Below, in pieces: positions 26,235 through 36,676 of a DNA stretch of 64,000 bases. This DNA comes from Acidovorax sp. (GTDB lineage: Bacteria > Pseudomonadota > Gammaproteobacteria > Burkholderiales > Burkholderiaceae_C): assembly GCF_021287135.1 (NCBI RefSeq), contig NZ_JAJTBB010000026.1, positions 1-64,000 on the forward strand. Direction: 5' to 3'. Made by a program: the position numbers and the translations under genes. Within the stretch, counting starts at the first letter, position 1; every line of letters begins with the position of its first letter. The notes under the pieces were generated by a model. It was not told the origin of the DNA. It worked only from the letters and a program-made list of their open reading frames with translations, and did not search any database.

Positions 26235-27626
26235 GTGGCCCCCCGCACTCCCTCGGTCTTGATCGCACGGTTGGCCTTTGCCGGGCTGGCCTCCCTGGTG
26301 GGCGCCTGCGCGCCCGTGCGCCCGCTGTCGCCGGCAGCCCTTCCGCAGGCGGCCGCTGGTGCCGAGGCCGCGCCCGCAGCCACCGCCTGTCCCCAGGACC
26401 TGGCGCCCATCGCGCGCTGCCTGTCGGGCCAGGACTCCGCGGGCGCCTACTACCTGATCGCCCTGCCGAACTCATGGAACGGCCACCTGGTGTTGCACGC
26501 CCACGGCGGCCCGGCATTGGGCGCGCCCAAGAGGGAACGGTCGGTGGAAGACCTGGAGCGCTGGTCCATCATGGTCCGTGCGGGCTATGCCTGGGCGGGC
26601 AGCACCTTCCGCCAGGGCGGCGTGGCGGTGCGCGCTGCGGCCGAGGACACCGAGCGCCTGCGCCAGATCTTCGTGCGCCATGTGGGCCAGCCCCAGCGCA
26701 CCATCCTGCACGGCCAGTCGTGGGGCGCCAGCGTGGCGGCCAAGGGGGCCGAGATGTTCACCACCACCGCTGACGGCAGGCGCCCCTACGACGCCGTGCT
26801 GCTCACCAGCGGCGTGCTGGCGGGCGGCACGCGCTCGTACGACTTCCGCACCGACCTGCGAGTGGTCTACCAGTCCCTGTGCCACAACCATCCCCGGCCC
26901 GACGAGGCGCAGTACCCGCTGAACATCGGCCTGCCTGCCGATGCGGCGATGACCCCGGCGGACCTCGCCGCGCGCGTGAACGAATGCCTGGCGCTGAACC
27001 AGCCCGCGGCCGAGCGCACGCCGGAGCAGCAGCGCAAGGTCCAAACCATCGTGGACGTGATCCGCATCCCGGCCAGCTCCCTCCAGAGCCACCTGAACTG
27101 GGCCACCTTCCACTTCCGCGACGTGGTGCAGCACCGCACGGGGGGCGCCAGCCCGTTTGGCAACATGGGCGCGCAATACCGCGGCTCGCCCGACGACGCG
27201 GCGCTGAACGCCGGCGTGCTGCGCTACCGCGCCGACCCTGCGGCCGTGGCGCGCTTTGCCGAGGACACCGATCCCACGGGCCGCATCCCCGTGCCCGTGC
27301 TCACCGTGAAGGGGGTGGACGACCCCACGGCCTTTGTCGAGCTGGATGCGGCCTTCAAGCAGACCATGGAGCGCGGCGGCAGCGCAGCGCGCCTGGTGCA
27401 GACCTTCACCCGGCACGCCACGCACAGCTACCTGAGCGACCCGACCTACCCCACGCTGATGGCTGCGCTGCTGCGCTGGGTGGAGGCGGGCGAAAAGCCC
27501 ACGCCCGAGGGCATTGCCCGTGCATGCCCGGCGTTCGAGGCCACGTTCGGCAAGGGCTGCGCCTTTGTGCCCGCGTATGTGCCCGCGCCCCTGGAAAGCC
27601 GGGTTGTGGAGCGCACGCGCCCGTAA
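26235..27626 (+). CDS. lipoprotein alpha/beta hydrolase
   Basis: A 463-residue protein beginning with GTG at 26235. The signal ends in the lipobox VGAC (about residue 25). The hydrolase domain has a nucleophile elbow HGQSWGA (about 160), a late acid in VKGVDDPTAF and a histidine in FTRHATHSYLSD. HAHGGP (about 95) could form the oxyanion site. It resembles tannase-like or other large esterases only loosely. It lies 13 bp after DUF1993 and ends in a strong terminator. The substrate is unknown. Confidence 0.7.
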   Translation: MAPRTPSVLIARLAFAGLASLVGACAPVRPLSPAALPQAAAGAEAAPAATACPQDLAPIARCLSGQDSAGAYYLIALPNSWNGHLVLHAHGGPALGAPKRERSVEDLERWSIMVRAGYAWAGSTFRQGGVAVRAAAEDTERLRQIFVRHVGQPQRTILHGQSWGASVAAKGAEMFTTTADGRRPYDAVLLTSGVLAGGTRSYDFRTDLRVVYQSLCHNHPRPDEAQYPLNIGLPADAAMTPADLAARVNECLALNQPAAERTPEQQRKVQTIVDVIRIPASSLQSHLNWATFHFRDVVQHRTGGASPFGNMGAQYRGSPDDAALNAGVLRYRADPAAVARFAEDTDPTGRIPVPVLTVKGVDDPTAFVELDAAFKQTMERGGSAARLVQTFTRHATHSYLSDPTYPTLMAALLRWVEAGEKPTPEGIARACPAFEATFGKGCAFVPAYVPAPLESRVVERTRP

Positions 27627-27650
27627 GCGTCTGCGGCGCACCCCCAAAGC

Positions 27651-27682
27651 ACAAAGGCCCCGCTCGAAAGCGGGGCCTTTGT
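27651..27682. terminator. bidirectional rho-independent terminator
   Basis: A perfect 14-bp stem, arms ACAAAGGCCCCGCT (27651-27664) and AGCGGGGCCTTTGT (27669-27682), with a CGAA tetraloop. It lies between the converging hydrolase and isocitrate dehydrogenase genes and can stop transcription from both sides. Confidence 0.9.
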
Positions 27683-27687
27683 GTTCT

Positions 27688-27750
27688 GATGCTACTATTT
27701 TGGTAGCTGCCAGCGCTTACTGGGTAAGCGCTGGAGCCTGATTTGGCTTG
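27688..27750 (+). repeat. dispersed 60-bp repeat, copy B
   Basis: GATGCTACTATTTTGGTAGC followed by TGCCAGCGCTTACTGGGTAA, GCGCTGGAG and GATTTGGCTTG. It is very close to copy D at 49595. Located between the terminator and the end of icd. Confidence 0.9.
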
Positions 27751-27769
27751 AATCCGCCGAGCGGCGAGG

Positions 27770-30004
27770 TTACTTCACCGTTTCCAGGGCGGCGTTCAGC
27801 GTCTTGCTGGGGCGCATCACGGCATCCAGCTTGGCCAGGTCGGGCATGTAGTAGCCGCCGATGTCGGCTGCATGGCCTTGCACGGCGTTCAGCTCGTCGA
27901 CGATCTTCTGCTCGTTCTCGGTCAGCTGCTTGGCCAGGGGTGCGAACTTGGCGGCCAGTTCGGCATCCTCGGTCTGCGCTGCCAGCTCCTGGGCCCAGTA
28001 CATGGCCAGGTAGAACTGGCTGCCGCGGTTGTCCAGCTGGCCGGTCTTGGGGCTGGGGTTCTTGTTGTTGTCCAGGAGCTTGCCCGTGGCGGCGTCCAGC
28101 GTCTTGGCCAGCAGCTTGGCGCGGGGGTTGTTGTTCTTCAGGCCCAGGTCTTCCAGCGACACGGCCAGCGCCAGGAACTCGCCCAGGCTGTCCCAGCGCA
28201 GGTGGTTTTCCTCCACCAGCTGCTGCACGTGCTTGGGCGCAGAGCCGCCGGCACCCGTTTCGTACATGCCGCCGCCGGCCATCAGCGGCACGATGGACAG
28301 CATCTTGGCCGAGGTGCCCAGCTCCATGATGGGGAACAGGTCGGTCAGGTAGTCGCGCAGGATGTTGCCGGTGGCGCTGATGGTGTCCAGGCCGCGGATC
28401 ACGCGCTCCAGCGTGTAGCGCATGGCACGCACCTGGCTCATGATCTGGATGTCCAGGCCGGTGGTGTTGTGCTCGTGCAGGTACATCTTGACCTTGGTGA
28501 TCAGCTGCGCTTCGTGCGGGCGGTACGAGTCGAGCCAGAACACCACGGGCATGCCGGAGTTGCGGGCGCGGTTCACGGCCAGCTTCACCCAGTCGCGGAT
28601 GGCGGCGTCCTTCACCTGGCACATGCGCCAGATGTCGCCGGCTTCCACGTTTTGCGACAGCAGCACTTCGCCCGTGGCCAGGTCGGTGATGTTGGCCACG
28701 CCGTCTTCGGGGATCTCGAAGGTCTTGTCGTGGCTGCCGTATTCCTCGGCCTGCTGGGCCATCAGGCCCACGTTGGGCACCGTGCCCATGGTCTTGGGGT
28801 CGAACGCGCCGTGCCACTTGCAGAAGTTGATGATCTCCTGGTAGATGCGGGCGAAGGTCGACTCGGGCATCACGGCCTTCACGTCCTTCAGGCGGCCGTT
28901 GGCGTCCCACATCTTGCCGCCGTTGCGGATCATGGCGGGCATGGAGGCGTCCACGATGATGTCGTTGGGCGAGTGGAAGTTGGTGATGCCCTTGGCGGAA
29001 TCGACCATGGCCAGCTCGGGGCGGTTCTCGTGGCAGGCGTGCAGGTCGCGCTTGATCTCGTCGCGCTGGCTTTGCGGCAGGGCCTCGATCTTGTTGTACA
29101 GGTCGACCATGCCGTTGTTCACGTTCACGCCCAGCTCTTCAAAGGTCTTGGCGTGCTTGGCGAACGCGTCCTTGTAGAAGATCTTCACGCAGTGGCCGAA
29201 CACGATGGGGTGCGACACCTTCATCATCGTGGCCTTCACGTGCAGCGAGAACATCACGCCGGTCTTGCGCGCGTCTTCGATTTCCTTTTCGTAGAAGGCC
29301 AGCAGGGCCTTCTTGCTCATGAACATGCTGTCGATCACTTCGCGGTCGAGCAGGCTGACCTTGGGCTTCAGGATGATGGTCTTGCCGCTCTTGGTGATCA
29401 GCTCCATCTTCACGTCGCGGGCGCGGTCCAGCGTCATGGACTTTTCGCCGTGGTAGAAGTCGCCGGCGTGCATGTGCGAGACGTGCGAGCGCGAGGCCTG
29501 GCTCCACTCGGCCATGCTGTGCGGGTTCTTGCGCGCGTATTCCTTCACGGCCTTGGGCGCGCGGCGGTCGGAGTTGCCTTCGCGCAGCACGGGGTTCACG
29601 GCCGAGCCGATGCACTTGCCGTAGCGGGCCTTGATTTCCTTTTCCTTGTCGTCCTTGGGCTGGTCGGGGTAGTCCGGCAGCGCGTAGCCCTTGGCTTGCA
29701 GCTCGGCAATGGCGGCCTTGAGCTGCGAGACGGAGGCGGAGATGTTGGGCAGCTTGATGATGTTCACATCGGGCTGCAGCGTCTTCTTGCCCAGGTCGGC
29801 CAGGTTGTTGGGAACGCGCTGTTCCTCGGTCAGGTAGTCGGGGAACTCGCCCAGCACGCGGGCGGCCACCGAGATGTCGCTCTCCAGCACGCTGATGCCC
29901 GCCGGCGCCGCGAACGTGCGGACGATGGGCAGGAAGGAGGCCGTAGCGAGGCGCGGGGCCTCGTCGGTCAGGGTGTAGATGATGGATGGTTGCTGGGTCG
30001 TCAT
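27770..30004 (-). CDS. icd: NADP-dependent isocitrate dehydrogenase, monomeric type
   Basis: A 744-residue monomeric isocitrate dehydrogenase (IDH-II), the TCA cycle enzyme making 2-oxoglutarate, CO2 and NADPH. Family signatures include [19 protein letters not shown] near the N-terminus, [19 protein letters not shown] (about residues 130-148), [17 protein letters not shown] and [13 protein letters not shown], and the length is as usual for the family (about 740). The start at 30004 is followed by [17 protein letters not shown], the family N-terminus. An A/T-rich stretch at 30110-30160 upstream is the likely promoter. Confidence 0.97.
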   Translation of the reverse strand: MTTQQPSIIYTLTDEAPRLATASFLPIVRTFAAPAGISVLESDISVAARVLGEFPDYLTEEQRVPNNLADLGKKTLQPDVNIIKLPNISASVSQLKAAIAELQAKGYALPDYPDQPKDDKEKEIKARYGKCIGSAVNPVLREGNSDRRAPKAVKEYARKNPHSMAEWSQASRSHVSHMHAGDFYHGEKSMTLDRARDVKMELITKSGKTIILKPKVSLLDREVIDSMFMSKKALLAFYEKEIEDARKTGVMFSLHVKATMMKVSHPIVFGHCVKIFYKDAFAKHAKTFEELGVNVNNGMVDLYNKIEALPQSQRDEIKRDLHACHENRPELAMVDSAKGITNFHSPNDIIVDASMPAMIRNGGKMWDANGRLKDVKAVMPESTFARIYQEIINFCKWHGAFDPKTMGTVPNVGLMAQQAEEYGSHDKTFEIPEDGVANITDLATGEVLLSQNVEAGDIWRMCQVKDAAIRDWVKLAVNRARNSGMPVVFWLDSYRPHEAQLITKVKMYLHEHNTTGLDIQIMSQVRAMRYTLERVIRGLDTISATGNILRDYLTDLFPIMELGTSAKMLSIVPLMAGGGMYETGAGGSAPKHVQQLVEENHLRWDSLGEFLALAVSLEDLGLKNNNPRAKLLAKTLDAATGKLLDNNKNPSPKTGQLDNRGSQFYLAMYWAQELAAQTEDAELAAKFAPLAKQLTENEQKIVDELNAVQGHAADIGGYYMPDLAKLDAVMRPSKTLNAALETVK

Positions 30005-30109
30005 GGCTTGTCTCTCGAAACGGAGTAAGTAGATGCCCCGCCGGCGGCGCGCGCAACGGGTCAAATGCGGATGCTCGGTGATTCTCCTTGCTCAGGCCTG
30101 TCGGGCCCC

Positions 30110-30160
30110 CTCATTTTTGCAATCGAATCTCATAATGCAAAATTTTCATGGGCGGGAGGG
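30110..30160 (-). promoter_or_regulatory. A/T-rich upstream region of icd, probable promoter
   Basis: In DNA that is otherwise about two-thirds G+C, this stretch before icd is A/T-rich and holds, on the minus strand, TTTTGCATTATGAGATTCGA. A -35/-10 pair cannot be fixed with confidence. No gene fits 30005-30208. Confidence 0.4.
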
Positions 30161-30208
30161 ACTTTTTTTCACCAAAAAGGTGGTAGCAGCCCGGCGCGCC
30201 AGTGCCGT

Positions 30209-30946
30209 TCAGCCCCCGGCCGGCACACGGACGACCTGGCCGGGCGTGACCGCGAACGGCTGCCAGTGACCGGGCAGTGCCACCGGCGACGCCCCCGTGA
30301 AGGCCCCGAACGCCGGCAGCACCAGTTGCCCGTCGCCCCAGCCAAAGCAGGGCGCGCTGAGCGCATCGCGCGCCCGGCCGCGCAGGCGCACCACCGGGTG
30401 CCAGTGCCCCGCCAGCACGGTGTGGCCCGCCACGGCCTGCGGGTGGTGGCCGGCCAGCACCGGGGCGCCCGGCAGGGGTGGCCACGGCTCGTCCGCCAGC
30501 GCCATGGCGAGCTGCGCCGGTGGATCGCCGGCGTGGCGGTCATGGTTGCCGCGCACCAGCGTCATCTGCACGGCGGCGTGGCGTTGGCGCCAGGGCAGCA
30601 GCTGCTGCCACAGCGGCTCTTGCGCACCGCCGCGCGCGTGCAGGAAGTCGCCCAGAAACACCAGGTGCTGTGCGTCCGTGGCGGCCAGCACCGCATCCAG
30701 CCGTGCCAGGTTGTCGGCCGTGGTGCCCTGCGGTACGGGCTGGCCCGCACGGCGAAATGCCGCCGCCTTGCCAAAGTGCACATCGGCCACGAACACCGTG
30801 TCTGCGCTTGGCCACCACACGGCGCGGTGGGGCAGCAGCCAGAGCAGGGTGCCGGAAGGCAGGGCGAGGGGGCAGGCGCCCGCGGGCGGTGTGTGCTTCG
30901 GGGACGTGGTGGTGAAGAAGTGGTCGAGCGCGTTCACCGGCGGCAT
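30209..30946 (-). CDS. pdeM: ligase-associated metallophosphoesterase PdeM
   Basis: A 245-residue calcineurin-like metallophosphoesterase. Metal-binding motifs are DVHFGK (about residue 56), GDFLHARGG (about 99), GNHDRH (about 134) and AGHHP with AGHWHP (about 168 and 180). It belongs to the ligase-associated DNA damage response set as the endonuclease/phosphoesterase partner. The ATG at 30946 is used. A TTG at 30976 would overlap the helicase stop (TTGA) and give ten more residues; tight coupling makes it a real alternative. Confidence 0.88.
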   Translation of the reverse strand: MPPVNALDHFFTTTSPKHTPPAGACPLALPSGTLLWLLPHRAVWWPSADTVFVADVHFGKAAAFRRAGQPVPQGTTADNLARLDAVLAATDAQHLVFLGDFLHARGGAQEPLWQQLLPWRQRHAAVQMTLVRGNHDRHAGDPPAQLAMALADEPWPPLPGAPVLAGHHPQAVAGHTVLAGHWHPVVRLRGRARDALSAPCFGWGDGQLVLPAFGAFTGASPVALPGHWQPFAVTPGQVVRVPAGG

Positions 30947-30972
30947 TGTCGGGCGCGCTGACTCTGGAGGCT

Positions 30973-33732
30973 TCAAAACCCGTGTCGGCCGCGGGGGTGC
31001 CGCACGGGGCCGCGCTCGCCTGTGTCGCGCCGGGCACGCCGCCGTGGGTTGGGTTTGTCGGGCTCATCCCAGGCCAGGTCTGCAGCCTGGACGGCTGGCG
31101 GGGCCAGGTGGGTGCCGGTGGTTTTGTCCGCCGCCTGCTCCAGCGCCTGCACCATGCGGGCCAGGCGGTCGGCCAGGGTCTCGGTGCTCAGGCGCTCGCG
31201 AAAGCGCTCCACCATCAGCGGCAGCGCGAACGGGGTGGGGCGCTCGATGGCATGCACGGTCAGAGCCTTTGCTTGCATGCCGCGCAGGGTGCGGGCCAGG
31301 CGCTCCATGTCCAGCTCGTTGGCCAGCAGCTCGGCGCGGGCCTGGGCCAGCAGCAGGTTGTCGGGGTCGTACTGCGCGAACACGTCGTAGTACAGCGACG
31401 ACGAGGCCTGCAGCTGCCGGCTGCTGCGCTGCTCGCCCGGGTGGCTCTGGAAGATCAGGCCCGCGATGCGCGCGATCTCGCGAAAGCGCCGGCGTGCCAT
31501 CTCGGTGGCGTTCAGGCTGCTAAGCACCTCGTCTTCCAGCCCGCTGCCCACGGTGGTGGGCGTGCCCTCGCCGATCAGGCGCGGCAGCAGCGCGGCCCAG
31601 TCGATGGGCTTGGCCGACAGCAGCTCCAGCCCGTAGTCGTTGACGGCAATGGAAAACGTGTTGGCCACCTGCTGCGATGCGCGCCAAGCCAGCAGCCCGG
31701 CCAGCCCCAGGTGCACCAGGCGGCCGGCCAGCGGGTACAGGTACAGGTGCCAGCCCTCGCGCGTGTGCAGCGTCTCGGCCACCAGGCGGCCGGGCGTGGG
31801 CAGGGCCGACCAGGCGTGCTGCAGCTCCAGCAGCGGCCGGGCGCGGCGCATCTCGGGCGTCGCGTACACGCCGCGCTCGGCCTGCTCCAGCACCTCCAGC
31901 ATGGCGTCGGCCAGGGTGTTGGACAGTGGCATGCGCCCGCCATTCCAGCGCGGCAGCGCGGCGCTGCCCTTGGGGGCCACGCGCACATAGGCTGTCATCT
32001 GCTGGGTGCGCACCAACTCCAGCAGGCGGCCCGCGAACATGAACACGTCGCCGGGCCTGAGGCGCGCGATGAAGCTCTCTTCCACCGAGCCCAGGCGCCC
32101 GCCGCTCACAAACTGCACCTGCATGCTGGCGTCGCTCACGATGGTGCCGATGTTGCTGCGGTGGCGGCGCGCCAGCCGCGCATCGGGCACGCGCCAGACG
32201 CCGTCTTCATCGGGCACCACCCGGTGGAAGTCCGGGTAGGTGGCCAGCGATGCCCCGCCCTGGCGCACGAACTGCAGCGCCCACTGCCAGTCGTTGTCGG
32301 CCAGTTGCGCATAGGCGGGTGCGCGCCGCACCTCGGCCCGCAGCGCATCGGGCACAAAGCCGCCGCCCAGCGCAATCGTCACCAGGTGCTGCACCAGCAC
32401 ATCCAGCGGCGCGCGCGGCGTGTGCCGGTCTTCCACGCGGCCCTGGGCCAGCGCGTGGCGCGCGGCCGCGGCCTCCACCAGCTCCAGGCTGTGCGTGGGC
32501 ACCAGCGTGATGCTGGAGCTGCGCCCCGGCGCGTGGCCCGAGCGGCCCGCGCGCTGCAGCAGCCGCCCCACGCCCTTGGCTGAGCCGATCTGCAGCACCC
32601 GCTCCACCGGCAAGAAGTCCACGCCCAGGTCCAGGCTGGAGGTGCAGACCACGGCCTTGAGCTGCCCGGCCTTCAGCCCCTGTTCCACCCAGTCGCGCAC
32701 CTCGTGCCCCAGCGAGCCGTGGTGCAGCGCCAGCACGCCCGCCCAGTCGGGCCGCGCTTCCAGCAGCGCTTGGTACCAGCGCTCCGCCTGCGAGCGCGTG
32801 TTGGTGAACACCAAGGTGGACGCCGCAGCTTCGATCGACTGCACCACCTGCGGCAGCAGGCTCAGCCCCATGTGGCCGGCCCAGGCAAAGCGCTCGGCGC
32901 GCGCGGGCAGCAGCACCTGCACCTGCAGCCGCTTGTCGATGCGGCCCTGCACCAGCGCGGGCGCCGGCCGTGCGGGCGCCTCGGGCACGGGCGTGGGCAG
33001 CAGCGTGGCCAAGGCTTCCTGCAGGTTGCCCAGCGTGGCCGACATGCCCCACACCTGCAGGGCCGGGTTCCAGCCCGACAGGCGCGCCAGCGCCAGCTGC
33101 GCCTGCACGCCGCGCTTGTTGCCCAGCAGCTCATGCCACTCGTCCACCACCACCAGGCGCACGCTGGCCAGGCGCTCGCGCGCATCGGCGCGGGCCAGCA
33201 GCAGGGACACGCTTTCGGGTGTGGTGACCAGCAGCGTGGGCAGGCGGCGGTCCTGCGCGGCGCGCTCGCCGCTGGCGGTGTCGCCTGTGCGCAGGCCGCT
33301 GGTCCAGCGGGGCGCCAGGCCGGGCAGCGGGGCTTGCAGCGCGCGCAGCGTGTCGGCGGCCAGGGCGCGCATGGGGGTGATCCACAGCACGGTGAGGGGC
33401 GGGGCAGCGGCGCGGTGGGCGCGCAGGGCTGCGGCTTCGACAAGCTCAGCCCGAACGGGCGGGGGTGGCGCTTGGTGCTCCCCGGCTTCGACGGGCTCAG
33501 CCCGAGCGGTCGGCGGCGCAGCCAGGTGCTGCAACGCGCCCAGCCACACGGCATAGGTCTTGCCCGCGCCGGTGGTGGCATGCAGCAGGCCCGAGCGGCC
33601 CTCGCCCAGGGCCTGCCACACCTCGCGCTGAAAGCCAAAGGGCTGCCAGCCGCGGGCGGCCATCCAGGCCTCGGCCGCGCCGGGCGCCGGGGCGGGGGAA
33701 GCCTGCTTGCGGGGGCGGCGCGCCGTGCTCAT
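30973..33732 (-). CDS. ligase-associated DEXH-box helicase (Lhr-like)
   Basis: A 919-residue superfamily 2 helicase. Motif I is ATTGAGKT (residues 52-59), motif Ia ITPMRALA (about 118), motif II DEWH (about 194), with [13 protein letters not shown], and [11 protein letters not shown] (motif VI) following, then a winged-helix and Lhr C-terminal region. It belongs to the four-gene ligase-associated repair set. Residues about 75-105, between motifs I and Ia, hold a foreign-looking insert with RAEPVEA and RAELVEA, each encoded by a dispersed 26-bp repeat. Start ATG overlaps the ligase stop (ATGA). Confidence 0.93.
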   Translation of the reverse strand: MSTARRPRKQASPAPAPGAAEAWMAARGWQPFGFQREVWQALGEGRSGLLHATTGAGKTYAVWLGALQHLAAPPTARAEPVEAGEHQAPPPPVRAELVEAAALRAHRAAAPPLTVLWITPMRALAADTLRALQAPLPGLAPRWTSGLRTGDTASGERAAQDRRLPTLLVTTPESVSLLLARADARERLASVRLVVVDEWHELLGNKRGVQAQLALARLSGWNPALQVWGMSATLGNLQEALATLLPTPVPEAPARPAPALVQGRIDKRLQVQVLLPARAERFAWAGHMGLSLLPQVVQSIEAAASTLVFTNTRSQAERWYQALLEARPDWAGVLALHHGSLGHEVRDWVEQGLKAGQLKAVVCTSSLDLGVDFLPVERVLQIGSAKGVGRLLQRAGRSGHAPGRSSSITLVPTHSLELVEAAAARHALAQGRVEDRHTPRAPLDVLVQHLVTIALGGGFVPDALRAEVRRAPAYAQLADNDWQWALQFVRQGGASLATYPDFHRVVPDEDGVWRVPDARLARRHRSNIGTIVSDASMQVQFVSGGRLGSVEESFIARLRPGDVFMFAGRLLELVRTQQMTAYVRVAPKGSAALPRWNGGRMPLSNTLADAMLEVLEQAERGVYATPEMRRARPLLELQHAWSALPTPGRLVAETLHTREGWHLYLYPLAGRLVHLGLAGLLAWRASQQVANTFSIAVNDYGLELLSAKPIDWAALLPRLIGEGTPTTVGSGLEDEVLSSLNATEMARRRFREIARIAGLIFQSHPGEQRSSRQLQASSSLYYDVFAQYDPDNLLLAQARAELLANELDMERLARTLRGMQAKALTVHAIERPTPFALPLMVERFRERLSTETLADRLARMVQALEQAADKTTGTHLAPPAVQAADLAWDEPDKPNPRRRARRDTGERGPVRHPRGRHGF
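33433..33459. repeat. 26-bp repeat in helicase gene, copy 1
   Basis: GGCTTCGACAAGCTCAGCCC GAACGGG. Same as copy 2 with few changes; encodes VRAELVEA on the minus strand. Confidence 0.88.
33484..33510. repeat. 26-bp repeat in helicase gene, copy 2
   Basis: GGCTTCGACGGGCTCAGCCC GAGCGGT. Starts 51 bp from copy 1 in the same orientation; encodes ARAEPVEA on the minus strand. Confidence 0.86.
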
Positions 33733-35420
33733 GGGGGGTGGTCCGGCAGCAGGGCGGCCAGGGTCTGCAGCGTGTCCGCCTCGGCCACGGGCTTGTCCTG
33801 GCGCCAGCGCAGCATGCGCGGAAACCGCACCGCAATGCCGCTCTTGTGGCGCGGGCTCTTCGCGATGCCTTCAAAGCCCAGCTCGAAGACCTGCGTGGCC
33901 TCCACGCTGCGCACAGGGCCAAAGGTCTCGCGCGTGGTCTTGCGAATGATGGCGTCCACCTGTGCGATCTCGGCGTCCGTCAGGCCCGAATACGCCTTGG
34001 CAAACGGCACGAGCTGGCGTTCCGGGTCGTCCGGCGGCCCGCTCCATACGGCAAAGGTGTAGTCGGTGTACAGGCTCGCGCGGCGGCCGTGGCCGCGCTG
34101 GGCGTAGATCAGCACGGCGTCCACGCTCATGGGGTCGATCTTCCACTTCCACCACACGCCCACGTCCTTGGTGCGGCCCACGCCGTAGTGCGCGTCGCGG
34201 TGCTTGAGCATGAAGCCCTCGGTGCCCATGGCGCGCGCGGCCTCGCGCTGGCGGGCCAGGTCCGGCCAGTCCGCGCCCTGCAGCAGGGGGCTCAGGCGCA
34301 GAGTGCGTTGGTCATCGGGGGCGATGGCGGCGGGGGCGGGCTGCAGCACCGCGTCCAGCAGCGCACGCCGCGCGTGCTGGGGCGTCTGGCGCAGATCCTG
34401 CCCCGCATGTTCCAGCAGGTCGTAGCAGACCAGCACCACGGGCAGCTCGCGCAGCAGCTTCGGCGTCAGCGTCTTGCGGCCCAGGCGCTTTTGCAGGTCG
34501 GCAAACGGGCGCGGGCCGGGTTCGTCAGGCAGCCACACCAGAATCTCGCCATCGACGACGGTGCCCTCCGGCCACTGCGCCAGCGCGGCCTCGGCGAGCT
34601 CGGGAAAGCGGTCGGTCACCAGCTCTTCGCCGCGCGACCACACCCAGGCCGCCCCGCCGCGCCGCACGATCTGCGCGCGGATGCCGTCCCACTTCCACTC
34701 CACCTGCCAGTCCTGCACCGCGCCCAGCAAAGCGGGCATGTCGGCCACGGGCTGGTTGAACGGATGCGCCAGGAAAAACGGGTAGGGGTGCCCGGCCGCG
34801 CTGTCGTCCGGCGCGCTGTCCTCCGCGCCCCCGGCAGGCGCCACCAGCGCCGCGTAGTCGCCGGCCTGCGGCTGCCGCCCGATCTGCGTGTAGCCCATCA
34901 GCCGGTGCGCAATGCGCTTGGCGTCCACGCCGCTCACAGCGGCCAGGGCCTGCGTCACCTGCAGGCGCGACACGCCCACGCGGAAGTTGCCGGTGATGAG
35001 CTTGAAGTACACAAAGCGCTGCTCCGCCGCCAGCATGCCCCACTGCGCGCGCAGCCGGGCGTCGGCCTCATCGGGCGGCAGGGCGCGCAGCGGCAGTAGC
35101 TGCGCCATCCACTCGGCCAGCGGCAGGTCTACCGCCTGCGTGGGCGGGGGCAGCAGCAGGGCCAGGGTCTCGGCCAGGTCGCCCACGGCCTCGTAGCTTT
35201 CGTCAAACAACCATTCGGGCAGGCCCGCGGCCTGCTGCGCCAGGGCCTTCAGGCGCTTGGTGGGCACCATCTGGCGCGGCTTGCCGCCCGCGAGGAAGTA
35301 CACGGCCCAGGCCGCGTCGGCCGCTGGCGCCACGCGCAGATAGGCGACCAGCGCCGCCTGCTTGGCCGACTGCGCGGTGGTGGCGTCGAGCGCCTGGAAG
35401 AGGGCGGCGAACTGCTTCAT
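33729..35420 (-). CDS. ATP-dependent DNA ligase (ligase-associated repair type)
   Basis: A 563-residue ATP-dependent DNA ligase. It has an N-terminal helical domain, the nucleotidyl-lysine motif EWKWDGIR (about residue 237, Lys at the centre), motif III-like VVDGEILVW (about 285), motif [16 protein letters not shown] (about 396) and motif V WWKWK (about 418), then an OB-fold ending. It seals nicks and is the marker of the ligase-associated DNA damage response operon. The start ATG at 35420 overlaps the exonuclease stop (ATGA), and its stop overlaps the helicase start the same way. Confidence 0.95.
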   Translation of the reverse strand: MKQFAALFQALDATTAQSAKQAALVAYLRVAPAADAAWAVYFLAGGKPRQMVPTKRLKALAQQAAGLPEWLFDESYEAVGDLAETLALLLPPPTQAVDLPLAEWMAQLLPLRALPPDEADARLRAQWGMLAAEQRFVYFKLITGNFRVGVSRLQVTQALAAVSGVDAKRIAHRLMGYTQIGRQPQAGDYAALVAPAGGAEDSAPDDSAAGHPYPFFLAHPFNQPVADMPALLGAVQDWQVEWKWDGIRAQIVRRGGAAWVWSRGEELVTDRFPELAEAALAQWPEGTVVDGEILVWLPDEPGPRPFADLQKRLGRKTLTPKLLRELPVVLVCYDLLEHAGQDLRQTPQHARRALLDAVLQPAPAAIAPDDQRTLRLSPLLQGADWPDLARQREAARAMGTEGFMLKHRDAHYGVGRTKDVGVWWKWKIDPMSVDAVLIYAQRGHGRRASLYTDYTFAVWSGPPDDPERQLVPFAKAYSGLTDAEIAQVDAIIRKTTRETFGPVRSVEATQVFELGFEGIAKSPRHKSGIAVRFPRMLRWRQDKPVAEADTLQTLAALLPDHPP

Positions 35421-36454
35421 GGCGCGGCCTCGGGCGCCGCGGCCGCGTCGTCCTCGTTGTCGTCGTCCGAGCCATATTCGGTGGCAAACACCTGGGCGTC
35501 CAGCCCCTGTTCGCACAGCCAGCGCACCATCACCGCCGTGCTGCCGTGGGTGACGATGACGCGCTCGGCCCCGGTGGCGCCAATGGCCTGCAGCAGGCCC
35601 GGCCAGTCGGCGTGGTCGCTCATCACAAAGCCCCGGTCCACGCCCCGGCGGCGGCGCGCGCCGCGCACCAGCATCCAGCCGCTGGCGAACGCGTCAGAGT
35701 GCTCGCCAAAGCGCTTGAGCCACGGCGTGCCAGCGGCCGAGGGCGGGGCGATCACCAGGGCGCGGCGCAGCAGGTCTTTGGTCACGCCAGGGTCCGTCAC
35801 GCGCAGCGTGGGCGGCAGGGCGATGCCGGCCGCGCGGTACACGGCGTTCAGCGGCTCCACCGCGCCATGCACGACGATGGGCCCGATGCCGGCGTCCACC
35901 CCGTGCAGCAGGCGCTGGGCCTTGCCAAACGCGTAGGCAAACAGCACGCTGGCCCGTCCCGCCGCCGCGTTGGCGGCCCACCAGGCGTTGATGTCGGCAA
36001 ACAGCGCGGGCTGCGCCGGCCAGCGGTAGATGGGCAGGCCGAAAGTGGATTCGGTGATGAAGGTGTGGCAGCGCACCGGCTCGAACGGCGGGCAGGTGCC
36101 ATCGCGCTCCAGCTTGTAGTCGCCCGAGGCCACCCACACCTGGCCGCCGTGCTCGACGCGCACCTGGGCCGAGCCCAGCACATGCCCCGCCGGGTGCAGC
36201 GACAGCTTCACGCCCTGGTGGTCGATGGTTTCACCATACGCCAGCGTCTGCAGCGCAATGCCGGCGCCCAGCCGGTTGCGCAGCGTGCCCGCGCTGCCCT
36301 CGTGCGCCAGGTAGTGGGCCGAGCCCATGCGCGCGTGGTCGGAATGCGCGTGCGTGATCACGGCCCGCTCCACCGGCCGCCAGGGGTCGATGTAGAAGTC
36401 CCCGGGCGGGCAGTACAGGCCTTCGGGGCGGTGGACGATCAGGTCGCTGGGCAT
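35417..36454 (-). CDS. ligase-associated MBL-fold exonuclease
   Basis: A 345-residue metallo-beta-lactamase-fold nuclease of the SNM1/beta-CASP-like group. Metal ligands are in THAHSDHARMG (about residues 34-44), HPAGHVLGSAQ (about 87-97) and SGDY (about 109), with SDHADWPGLL (about 278) later. In the ligase-associated set it is annotated as the exonuclease that trims DNA ends before ligation. It is the first gene of the four-gene minus-strand operon. A run of acidic residues (YGSDDDNEDD) ends the protein. Confidence 0.92.
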   Translation of the reverse strand: MPSDLIVHRPEGLYCPPGDFYIDPWRPVERAVITHAHSDHARMGSAHYLAHEGSAGTLRNRLGAGIALQTLAYGETIDHQGVKLSLHPAGHVLGSAQVRVEHGGQVWVASGDYKLERDGTCPPFEPVRCHTFITESTFGLPIYRWPAQPALFADINAWWAANAAAGRASVLFAYAFGKAQRLLHGVDAGIGPIVVHGAVEPLNAVYRAAGIALPPTLRVTDPGVTKDLLRRALVIAPPSAAGTPWLKRFGEHSDAFASGWMLVRGARRRRGVDRGFVMSDHADWPGLLQAIGATGAERVIVTHGSTAVMVRWLCEQGLDAQVFATEYGSDDDNEDDAAAAPEAAP

Positions 36455-36490
36455 GGCGTGAAGGGGCCGGCGGTGCGTGCGGATTATGAA

Positions 36491-36548
36491 TAAAAAACGG
36501 CTCCGGCGCTTTGCTGGCAAGCGCTGACAGCTATCAATAAAAGAGCAA
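36491..36548 (-). repeat. dispersed 60-bp repeat, copy C
   Basis: On the minus strand it reads GATAGCTGTCAGCGCTTGCC, then AGCAAAGCGCCGGAGCC. It is more diverged than copies B and D but keeps core and order. It lies in the spacer between the exonuclease and the BON gene. Confidence 0.75.
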
Positions 36549-36676
36549 ACATCGAAAGCCCCGGTTGTGTTGTGGCCGAAACCCTTGCCATCATGGCGGC
36601 CCGTGAAACCGGGCTCTGCAGTCCAACGCCGCGTTTGGTGGTGCGCAGCAGGCCCACTCCGCCGGAGCCTGTGCCC

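Noticed and set aside
27872..30028. A 718-codon open frame on the plus strand
   Set aside because: Antisense to the well-supported icd gene, with low-complexity composition and no motif.
30946..30976. TTG start of PdeM overlapping the helicase stop
   Set aside because: Possible, but the ATG at 30946 is the simpler start and the ten added residues show no family match. Kept as an alternative only.
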